Source: Pseudomonadota bacterium
Lineage (GTDB): Bacteria; Pseudomonadota; Gammaproteobacteria; Burkholderiales; Burkholderiaceae_B
DNA: 64,000 nucleotides
Assembly: GCA_023423975.1 (NCBI GenBank)
Contig: JAFAEO010000044.1
Location: 1 to 64,000, forward strand
Reading direction: 5' to 3'
Below the pieces are notes generated by a model that was given only the letters and a program-made list of their open reading frames with translations, made no database searches and was not told the DNA's origin. Positions 17,069 through 24,583 of this stretch are shown piece after piece. Both the position numbers and the translations under genes were made by a program. Positions within the stretch are counted from its first letter, which is position 1. Every line of letters begins with the position of its first letter.

Positions 17069-18130
17069 TTAAATGGTGGTTTGGCCAGAGCTACTGGTAT
17101 TTTTTTTGCCAAACTGAATATCTACCAGTTTTTTTCTATGGTCCCCACTGAATTTCTTTGTCCAGGTGCCAGACCCTGCCGCTTTTTTTACGCTCGCGCC
17201 AGCGGCAAATAGATCCTGATCAAACACCGCACCATAAAAGCGCAAGCCGCTGATGGTAACCATCGCGCCAGTCAGCAGGAGCTGATGATCTGCCGTGGTC
17301 CACATGAGGGGAAATGCGGTGCCCGACGCTCCAGTCAGGGAAAAATAGGTTCCGTCGTATTGTCCCTCTGCCTGCGCCGTATGAGCCCTGGCGGTTTCTA
17401 TTGTGCCGGAGGTTTTGATGGTCTGGGCGTCAATGGTGTATTTGTGGCCCTTCATATCATATTTGATATCGGCCAGGTAATTATGGATGGCAGTATCTGT
17501 GACATTGATGGTTTCCTTGGCCTTGAAATCGTATCTGACCGTGCCGTGCACAAGAAAGGTTACGTAGCCATATATGTCAAAGCCGCCTGCCGACATGGCT
17601 GCAGCCACTGCTGGTACCATATATGCAGCGACCGCTGCGGCTGCTGCCTGGCCCGGGCTGGCGCCGGCATCAATCTGTTCTCTGATCTGTGCCTCCATTG
17701 CATCGCGGGCCTTGGAGTCCATCGGCGGCCCGCCTGCATCGGCAATGGCGCGCTGCGCAGCATCCATAGCATATTTTTGTTGTTGTTCCGGTGTTAGTTT
17801 TGCCGGGTTGACACCGTCGTTTGCCATTTGTCGAATGACATCACGATTTGCGTTATCTGCGGCGACGGACGGGTCTGCAAGTGTAGTGCCAACCAAATGC
17901 TTGGCAATGGCTTCGGCCTGGCCCGGATTCTGTTCGATCAATTCCTGTGCCGCACCTCTCATCGCGCTGGATTTGATCGGGTCCCCGCCATACTGCTCAA
18001 TCACGCTCTGCACTGCAGAGTCCAGTCCTTCTGTTCCATGGGCCTTGTAATACGCGCCGATAGCATCGACACCCCTGGCGGCGTCGGAGCCCGGCAGTAC
18101 AGTGGGGATATTTTCATATGGCTGGGTCAT
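17069..18130 (-). CDS. vgrG-island paralogue 2, unknown function
   Basis: A 353-residue protein, paralogous to both neighbours. The N-terminal helical half has LPGSDAARGVDAIG, then AKHLVGTTLADPSVAADN near residues 80-97, then IDAGASPGQAAAAAVAAYMV. The second half opens GGFDIYGYVTFLVHGTVRYD near residue 181 and continues in beta-rich repeats (NYLADIKYDMKGHKYTIDAQ). The pattern 'x-I-x-G-x' followed by alternating hydrophobic residues recurs at the same place in all three paralogues. This half looks like the strand-rich tails of VgrG proteins, which suggests a trimeric needle or tip role; that is inference. It lies 12 bases before paralogue 1 and 23 bases after paralogue 3, with no obvious ribosome site. 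Confidence 0.75.
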   Translation of the reverse strand: MTQPYENIPTVLPGSDAARGVDAIGAYYKAHGTEGLDSAVQSVIEQYGGDPIKSSAMRGAAQELIEQNPGQAEAIAKHLVGTTLADPSVAADNANRDVIRQMANDGVNPAKLTPEQQQKYAMDAAQRAIADAGGPPMDSKARDAMEAQIREQIDAGASPGQAAAAAVAAYMVPAVAAAMSAGGFDIYGYVTFLVHGTVRYDFKAKETINVTDTAIHNYLADIKYDMKGHKYTIDAQTIKTSGTIETARAHTAQAEGQYDGTYFSLTGASGTAFPLMWTTADHQLLLTGAMVTISGLRFYGAVFDQDLFAAGASVKKAAGSGTWTKKFSGDHRKKLVDIQFGKKNTSSSGQTTI

Positions 18131-18153
18131 GGCGGCTCACGCAGGTGTTGAAG

Positions 18154-19158
18154 TCACAAAATAATAAACAATATGCAGGGGCCCAATGATAGTAGCCCAC
18201 CGATGGTTCTCTCTATATTATTTGCATTTAGCACACCGGCGGCTTTAATCCCGTCTCGACGCACGCCTCGCGTTGCCTGTCGCCACGCCCCGCCGAGCTT
18301 GAAAGGGGCCACATGCGCCTGCGCGCCATACACGGTATAGCTGGCAAGCGTCGCGGACATTTGATAGTCTTTGACGTGTGTCACGTTTTCTGGATAACCA
18401 TAACTGGCGGCAAGCAGTCGTCGGCTCGTTTTGTCGCCGGTAACCCAGTTTTTTTCTTTTTCCTGAGCGAAAATATTGACGGTTCCCGCAGTCAGATATA
18501 CACCTGACGTAGGAGCCAGGATATTCACATCTGCAGTGTGCTTGTACGTCGCATTCCCGCGAACGGTTTTTATATGGGCGTTTTCAAGAGTAAACGTGAC
18601 ATCACTATGCACGGTGACGTGAAGATTTCCCAGTATTTCCAGTCCTGAAGGGCTAAGTGCGCCCCCGGACTGGGCATTGGCCACGGCAGCAACTGCCTGG
18701 CCGGCGAGCGTCGGGTCTTTAACCTGGTCCTGAACATAGTCAGCAACGTCGGACAGTTTGCCGCGAGCGTCGCTGTCCAATCCCAGGTTATTGTCTTCTA
18801 CAAAATTGTCCACCTTGCGATTGGTCGCGCTCCAGGGCACCAGGTCTTTGAAGAAGTTACCCGACTTGCTGGATGCATCGTTATAAGCCTGCCCCAGCTC
18901 GGTCAGGGACGGCTTGTCTGCCATCATCTTGTTTCTTCCTGCTGCTGCACCGGCTACAGCGGCATCTTCGGGCGACAAACCTTTGTCGTAATAGTCCAGT
19001 GCTGCCTTGGCTGCGTCATCGTAGTGCTGGGATTCTCCGTTAGCTCCCAGCTTCGCGCTTTCTGCGATGGCGTCCCGTATCTGTTGTTCAGTCGGGGTGC
19101 CGCTGCCGAGCTGGTCTTCATAGGCTTTGCGTACATCTTCAGGAAGATTGTCGGACAT
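18154..19158 (-). CDS. vgrG-island paralogue 3, unknown function
   Basis: A 334-residue protein, first gene after vgrG (53 bases). It is the most divergent of the three. The N-terminal half starts SDNLPEDVRKAYEDQLGSG and carries two short Ala motifs (YDKGLSPEDAAVAGAAAG near residue 53, DPTLAGQAVAAVANAQ near residue 145). The C-terminal half opens SGLEILGNLHVTVHSDVTFT and continues as strands (NATYKHTADVNILAPTSGVY). The extreme C-terminus is strongly hydrophobic (GGLLSLGPCILFIIL), which could be a membrane anchor or buried strand. I recognise no family. AAAGGT eight bases before the ATG supports the start. Its place straight after vgrG is where T6SS effectors or their loaders usually sit. Confidence 0.75.
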   Translation of the reverse strand: MSDNLPEDVRKAYEDQLGSGTPTEQQIRDAIAESAKLGANGESQHYDDAAKAALDYYDKGLSPEDAAVAGAAAGRNKMMADKPSLTELGQAYNDASSKSGNFFKDLVPWSATNRKVDNFVEDNNLGLDSDARGKLSDVADYVQDQVKDPTLAGQAVAAVANAQSGGALSPSGLEILGNLHVTVHSDVTFTLENAHIKTVRGNATYKHTADVNILAPTSGVYLTAGTVNIFAQEKEKNWVTGDKTSRRLLAASYGYPENVTHVKDYQMSATLASYTVYGAQAHVAPFKLGGAWRQATRGVRRDGIKAAGVLNANNIERTIGGLLSLGPCILFIIL

Positions 19159-19211
19159 TTTTCATACCTTTGAAACGATTGCGATTTCAGCCGCAATAGA
19201 TGTCGCAAAAC

Positions 19212-21143
19212 TCAGCCGACGTTACCAAAAATGGTTTTCTTGAAGCTGCCGAAATGTACTGAACCGTAATTTCCCATCAACATATGACCGACAGCGCCCA
19301 CCTCAATCTGTGTCTGCAAACCAAGCTGGGTATTGAGCAGCAGGCCTGAGTGGTTCTGCGAAATAATCCCGGTCAAGCTGCGGGTAATCATACCGTTTAC
19401 GGTCTCATGCAGATCCTTCAAATCGACGGTCGTGGTGGCTTTTCGAGTAATACTGGTCGCGCCAGTGGTCTCAAGCGTATCGGTTCCCTTTATTTTGGTA
19501 CTGTAGCTGTCACGGCTTTCGATGCCGATCGATCCCGCCTTGATACTGTAATGTCCGCATACATCGACCGAATAATTTCCGCCGATCGTGTGGTCGTGAT
19601 TGTTCACCACCTCATCACACATGTCTTTCTGGGCTCGCATATGAACACGCTCCGCGCCCAGCTGATCTTCGAAGAGCATTTTGTTGCACATTGAAGGGTC
19701 GCCGTAGACTGACTGGCTGCGAAAGCCGCTTTGTGTGGCGCCGGCGGGCAATTCCACTGGCGGCATATTATTGGCGTTGTAGACCCGCCCCAGAACGATG
19801 GGACGGTCCGGGCAGCCTCCGATAAAGTCTACGACAACCTCGTCGTTGATGCGCGGCAATTGCAGGCCGCCAAAGCCACCGCCAGCCCATGGACTGGAAA
19901 CACGTACCCAGCACGAGCTGTTTTCATTTTTTTTACCGTAGCGGTCCCAGTGAAACTGGATTTTGATGCGACCGTATTTGTCTGTCCAGAGTTCCTGCCC
20001 TGGCGGCCCTACAACGCTTGCTGTCTGCGGGCCATAGGTGCGCGGTACTGTCGTGGTGCGCGGCGCACGATATTGCACCGATGACGGCAGCGCGACAAAC
20101 GATTCCTCATACAGGTTTTCCGATCCGGTACCGCTTGCGTAGCCGGCAATGCTCATGCGGTAATTGACGCAAATGACCAGGTATTCTTTATTCTCGGATG
20201 ACCTGGGATGGTTTTTCAGATTGAAAATAAAGCCGGGAGCGATGCCACGCGCATTACTCATGCCGCGCTCCTGCTCCTGAATGCTTTGTAGTTCCTGCAG
20301 CCGAATCCGTGAGTACTGTTCACCGTGATCAGGCTCCTGAAAGCCACCCTGCCATTCGAACATTTCCAGGTTGCCGCTTTGCGAGCCGCCGGCGCGTTTT
20401 GCCACGGCGTCCAGACTCGCACCGGGCTTGGTGAAATCATAGTCTACGGTGGCGTAACCGTCCGGCGTGATTTGCGCGGCGATTTCCCACATGGAAATGT
20501 ACTCTTCCTGAGGTTTGCCCAGCCGATCCGGTCCGTAATAAGGGATGCTGTCGTATCCCGGCATGGAGTTATGCGTTGCAATGTCATCTGTCATTACCAG
20601 TGTGTGCTGACCATTTTCGTGCCGGAAGTAATAGTAGATGCCTTCGTGTTCCATCAGGCGACTGACAAAGGCAAAATCCGTTTCCTGGTATTGCACACAA
20701 TATTCCCAATTTCGATACGAGCCGCTTAGTTTCATTTCGTATGGGAAGTCGTATTCGCTCAGCACTTCGCGAATTACATCAGGAACGGTCTTTTGCTGGA
20801 ATATTTTATTGTCGGATGTCTGGGTCAGATACCACAACCAGGGGCGTACGGTGGCACGGTAAATATAGTATCGCGAGCTGGCATTTTCCCGGCCGATCAT
20901 TTCGCAACGAGTAATCTGGCCATTCAGGTAGCGCGAACTGGCCAGCGTTTCGATTTCCAGGGTGAGTGGCTTGCCCAGCAGGCTTTTCAGGTCAAGGTTG
21001 TAATTGTCGGCGATCAGTTCTACGTCAAATTCGAATAGTTGCGACAGCCCCTCGGAACCGCGCATTTGCCTGAAGCCCAGTCGACCTTCAAGCGGCGTAT
21101 GCGCAACAATGGAGCGAAATTGTATCGAGCTTGGGATATCCAC
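19212..21143 (-). CDS. vgrG: Type VI secretion spike protein VgrG
   Basis: A 643-residue VgrG. The N-terminal gp27-like part opens FRSIVAHTPLEGRLGFRQM and includes the conserved QYQETDFAFVSRLMEHEGIYYYF block (residue ~160) in split form: ETDFAFVSRLMEHEGIYYYF. The gp5-like OB fold follows with TDKYGRIKIQFHWDRYGK and SPWAGGGFGGLQLPRIND, then VVVDFIGGCPDRPIVLGRVY. The C-terminal ~150 residues are strand repeats (TIGGNYSVDVCGHYSIKAG) forming the needle. There is no extra effector domain. I prefer the GTG at 21143, which has AGAGAG eight bases upstream, over a GTG at 21185 without one. It heads a seven-gene minus-strand operon. No tss structural genes are in the window, so it must serve an apparatus encoded elsewhere. 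Confidence 0.93.
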   Translation of the reverse strand: MDIPSSIQFRSIVAHTPLEGRLGFRQMRGSEGLSQLFEFDVELIADNYNLDLKSLLGKPLTLEIETLASSRYLNGQITRCEMIGRENASSRYYIYRATVRPWLWYLTQTSDNKIFQQKTVPDVIREVLSEYDFPYEMKLSGSYRNWEYCVQYQETDFAFVSRLMEHEGIYYYFRHENGQHTLVMTDDIATHNSMPGYDSIPYYGPDRLGKPQEEYISMWEIAAQITPDGYATVDYDFTKPGASLDAVAKRAGGSQSGNLEMFEWQGGFQEPDHGEQYSRIRLQELQSIQEQERGMSNARGIAPGFIFNLKNHPRSSENKEYLVICVNYRMSIAGYASGTGSENLYEESFVALPSSVQYRAPRTTTVPRTYGPQTASVVGPPGQELWTDKYGRIKIQFHWDRYGKKNENSSCWVRVSSPWAGGGFGGLQLPRINDEVVVDFIGGCPDRPIVLGRVYNANNMPPVELPAGATQSGFRSQSVYGDPSMCNKMLFEDQLGAERVHMRAQKDMCDEVVNNHDHTIGGNYSVDVCGHYSIKAGSIGIESRDSYSTKIKGTDTLETTGATSITRKATTTVDLKDLHETVNGMITRSLTGIISQNHSGLLLNTQLGLQTQIEVGAVGHMLMGNYGSVHFGSFKKTIFGNVG

Positions 21144-21318
21144 GGCAGTTCTCTCTTGAGGTTTGATGTATCGACCAGTCGACACAGCACTGAACTACTG
21201 TTAAGGGCAATACATCGTCCTCATTCGGATAGTAGTTTTCGAAACGCGTGCAGTATTCTTACAGTTCATCTGAAATGTACGGAAAAGCGCGCCGAACAGC
21301 AATTCAGGATTGCTTGCG

Positions 21319-21374
21319 AATTGGTAACAAAATAACTCTTTTCGATTGTGCCGCAATAATTGGTAACAAAATAA
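21319..21374. repeat. 17-bp direct repeat upstream of vgrG
   Basis: AATTGGTAACAAAATAA occurs at 21319-21335 and again, identical, at 21358-21374, a 39-base period (close to four helix turns). The pair lies about 180-230 bases before the vgrG start in the 546-base gene-free gap between vgrG and apbC. The same helix face for both copies suggests a binding site for a regulator of the vgrG operon. Apart from these and the apbC leader around 21650, I see nothing in the gap. Confidence 0.6.
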
Positions 21375-21689
21375 TGTGGGCTTGCGTCCTTTTGTCAAAA
21401 AAATGTCAGACGGAACGCTGTAGCTAGTCGGGATCGGAAGGGAAGTGATTTTGAAAGGCATTTTTGCGCGCACGATCACGATGCAGGTTTTTATGCGAAA
21501 AAAGCCTGCTTGAACGCCTAAGACCAGTCAATGCAATTGTCGATGTGCTGAACTTTTTTGTGTTAATGGCCGGGCTTTGCAGCAGGAGATATCCCGAGTC
21601 CGAACAGATTTTAACAATGTCGCAGGCCATTAAACGTTATCATTAGGGCCATTACGCCCCCTAAATAGTATCAATTGCAGCGAGTTGAA

Positions 21690-22784
21690 ATGAGTCTGTC
21701 GTCAAAAGCCCTTTTGGATGCGTTACGGTCTGTGGTAGACCCGGTCACCGGTATGCCGGTGGCCCCGACGCTCAAGGAGTCCGATATCACGCTTTCCGAA
21801 ACGGGAGCCACGGTTCGCGTAGAACCCGGATATGTGACCAGCGCTGCAGCAAAGACTGCCCTGACCGAACAGCTGGAGGCCGCCGCCAGGCAAGCGGGCG
21901 CTGCGCAATTGACGCTGCAGTTCAGTGATACGGTGCGGGCGCACGCCGTCCAAAGCGGGCTCAAGCCCATTGCCTCTGTAAAAAACATTATTGCGGTTGC
22001 CTCGGGCAAGGGTGGTGTCGGCAAAAGCACGACCAGCGCCAATCTGGCGATTGCACTGGCGCAAAGCGGCGCCCGGGTCGGTATTCTGGATGCGGATATC
22101 TATGGCCCCAGCCAGCCGCTGATCATGGGCGTATCGGGCAAGCCGGTATCCAATGACGGCAAAACCATGGAACCTTTGCGCGCCCACGGTATTACGGTCA
22201 ATTCCATCGGCTTTCTGATCGAGGCCGACTCACCAGCCATCTGGCGCGGGCCCATGGTCACGCAGGCACTGGAGCAACTGCTGCGCCAGACCAACTGGCC
22301 CGATCTTGATTATCTGATTGTTGATATGCCGCCGGGCACGGGCGATATTGCCCTGACGCTGGCGCAAAAGGTACCGGTGGTGGGCGCCATTATCGTGACC
22401 ACGCCGCAGGATATTGCGCTGCTTGATGCCCGCAAGGGCTTGCGCATGTTCGAGAAAATGAATATCCCGATTCTGGGTATCGTCGAGAACATGGCGATGC
22501 ATATTTGCTCGCACTGCGGGCATGCCGAAGCCATTTTTGGCGAGGACGGCGGCAGGCACATGGCCCAGGAGCTGGATGTTCCCTGGCTGGGCGCCTTGCC
22601 GCTGGCAAAAAGTATTCGTGAGCAGACCGATGCGGGCACGCCCACGGTGGCCAGCGACCCCAACAGCGAGGCGGCCGGGCTTTATCGCGAACTGGCCCGG
22701 CGTGTGGCCATGGCAGTGGCGGCCTTGCCCAGGGATATGGCGGGTCGCTTCCCCTCTGTGGTTGTTGAAAACCTGAAGAAATAA
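21690..22784 (+). CDS. apbC: Iron-sulfur cluster carrier protein ApbC/Mrp
   Basis: A 364-residue P-loop ATPase of the Mrp/NBP35 family that carries and hands over 4Fe-4S clusters. The N-terminal ~90 residues are the MIP18-like domain (ALRSVVDPVTGMPVAPTL). The Walker A is the deviant form GKGGVGKST (about residue 107). DADIYGPSQP follows, then DYLIVDMPPGTGD as Walker B. The cluster-binding CxxC is in HICSHCGHAEAIFG near residue 270. I use the ATG at 21690; one five codons upstream is also in frame. It is cytoplasmic. In many Burkholderiales this gene lies next to metG, but here an 18-kb accessory block separates them. Confidence 0.95.
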   Translation: MSLSSKALLDALRSVVDPVTGMPVAPTLKESDITLSETGATVRVEPGYVTSAAAKTALTEQLEAAARQAGAAQLTLQFSDTVRAHAVQSGLKPIASVKNIIAVASGKGGVGKSTTSANLAIALAQSGARVGILDADIYGPSQPLIMGVSGKPVSNDGKTMEPLRAHGITVNSIGFLIEADSPAIWRGPMVTQALEQLLRQTNWPDLDYLIVDMPPGTGDIALTLAQKVPVVGAIIVTTPQDIALLDARKGLRMFEKMNIPILGIVENMAMHICSHCGHAEAIFGEDGGRHMAQELDVPWLGALPLAKSIREQTDAGTPTVASDPNSEAAGLYRELARRVAMAVAALPRDMAGRFPSVVVENLKK

Positions 22785-22801
22785 AAGCGCTGAATGGACC
22801 A

Positions 22802-24583
22802 ATGCGATTGAACAAGGCTTGTTTTCTTACAACGATTTTATTGTTGGCCGGTATTGGTCAGGTTTCGGCGCAAAAGCCCGAAGTGATTATCGATCCCAGC
22901 GGGCTGGGGCCTGAGGCGCTGGACGCAGTAAACAAAGGTATTTCAGCTGTGGTTCGCATGGCCGACGATCAGGATTCGGGCGAGGCCGACCGGATCCGCC
23001 GCAAGGGCCGCGAAGCAGTGATATCTGCCCTGGCCACGCGCGGCTATTTCGCACCCGAGGTCACCCTGGAGGTGGGTGAAGACGTGGGCGGTGAAACCTG
23101 GGATATTTCCATTGATCCGGGCAAGGTCTCCAAGGTCAAGTCGGTTACCAATAACTTTACCGGCAGCATTGCCACGCCGCGCTTTAATGATCGCGTATCA
23201 CAGTTGCGCAAAGACTGGGGCCTGCCGGTAGACAAGGATTTTCTGAACGAACAGTGGAGCAATGCCAAATCTGCCATGCTCGAGGGCGTGGCGGCCAATG
23301 ATTTTTACCTGGCCCGCATGACGCATTCGCAGGCGGTAGTCAACCCCGAAACGGCCACTGTGGATACCGAGACCACGGTAGATAGCGGCCCGGCAGTCAC
23401 GCTGGGCCACACTGAAGTAGTGGGCTTGCGGCGTGTGCCTGACAGCCTGATCCGTCGCTATATCAAATACACGCCGGGCCAGCGCTTTTCCCAGGAACAG
23501 CTGGATACCTGGCAGCAGCAGATTCAGTCTACCAATTTCTTTCGCGGCGCGTTCGTGACCCTGAAAAAACCACCGGGCGATGAGGTCTATACACAGGAGG
23601 CGGTAGAGTTGCCGGTCGCTGTGCGGGTGTCGGAAGCGCCGGCGCGGTCGCTGGCCGGGTCATTGGGCATAGATGATGCGGTGGGGCCAGGTGCCGAGAT
23701 CATGTACAAGCAAAATGTGGTGTTTGGCCAGCCGTTAATTATGGAAACCGGGGCTGCGGTGAATGCGAAGTTGCAGCGCGCCTATATGGATTTTCATTTG
23801 CCGCCCAACCTGGACGGCAGCAAGGATAGCGTCGGGGTGATGTTCCGTCATTCCGATATCCAGGATGAAGATGTAATGCGTTACGCCGTGGGCTGGAAAC
23901 GTAAGCTGGAGTTCAAGCTGGATGCGGCCAGTCGTGTCGATTTCGAATCGAACTGGGGGGTGCTGGCAGCCTATGACTCAGTCAAGCGCGAAGGCGAAGA
24001 GCGTTATCGCCTGCCGTCAATGGTGGCCACCTGGGATTTTCTGCGTCGCGATGTCGATAACAAATATGATCCCCGTGAAGGCAATCTGATTGCGCTGGGG
24101 CTGGGCGCCGGCGTGACGCTGGATAAAGGCGAGCCGTTCAGCAGGGTCGGGCTGCGTGCACAACAATGGTGGCCGATAGGCCGGCGCGATGTCTTTACCA
24201 TGCGCGGCGAAGTGGGGCAGGTATTCGGTTCCAGCGGTATGCGCATTCCGGATGACTTCGGCTATCGGACTGGCGGCGCGCGCTCCATTCGTGGTTATAA
24301 ATACAATGATATTGGCAAAAGCGCAGGCGATGCGGTCGTAGGAGACCGTTCCCTGGCGGTGGTCAGCGTTGAGTATATGCGTTACTTCAATGATCGTTTC
24401 GGCATGGGTGTGTTCATTGATGCCGGTGATGCGGCCGCAGCGTTCAATAAAATGAAGCTGCATGTGGGCTATGGCGTGGGAGCAAGAATCAAGACCCCGG
24501 CCGGCCCGCTGTTTCTGGACCTGGCCTATGGTCAACGTGATCGCAGCATCCGGCTGCACTTTTCATTGGGAGTGGCATTCTGA
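22802..24583 (+). CDS. tamA: Translocation and assembly module protein TamA (Omp85 family)
   Basis: A 593-residue outer-membrane protein. It begins with a signal peptide (MRLNKACFLTTILLLAGIG, cleavage after VSA near residue 23). POTRA-like domains follow over about residues 24-275 (VTLGHTEVVGLRRVPDSLI marks the last), then a 16-strand Omp85 barrel to the end. The barrel has the family motif RSIRGYKYNDIG near residue 497 and a terminal Phe, the outer-membrane insertion signal. It works with TamB in moving proteins (and, for TamB, probably lipids) to the outer membrane. Its stop TGA shares one base with the tamB ATG, so the two are coupled. It follows apbC by 17 bases. Confidence 0.93.
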   Translation: MRLNKACFLTTILLLAGIGQVSAQKPEVIIDPSGLGPEALDAVNKGISAVVRMADDQDSGEADRIRRKGREAVISALATRGYFAPEVTLEVGEDVGGETWDISIDPGKVSKVKSVTNNFTGSIATPRFNDRVSQLRKDWGLPVDKDFLNEQWSNAKSAMLEGVAANDFYLARMTHSQAVVNPETATVDTETTVDSGPAVTLGHTEVVGLRRVPDSLIRRYIKYTPGQRFSQEQLDTWQQQIQSTNFFRGAFVTLKKPPGDEVYTQEAVELPVAVRVSEAPARSLAGSLGIDDAVGPGAEIMYKQNVVFGQPLIMETGAAVNAKLQRAYMDFHLPPNLDGSKDSVGVMFRHSDIQDEDVMRYAVGWKRKLEFKLDAASRVDFESNWGVLAAYDSVKREGEERYRLPSMVATWDFLRRDVDNKYDPREGNLIALGLGAGVTLDKGEPFSRVGLRAQQWWPIGRRDVFTMRGEVGQVFGSSGMRIPDDFGYRTGGARSIRGYKYNDIGKSAGDAVVGDRSLAVVSVEYMRYFNDRFGMGVFIDAGDAAAAFNKMKLHVGYGVGARIKTPAGPLFLDLAYGQRDRSIRLHFSLGVAF

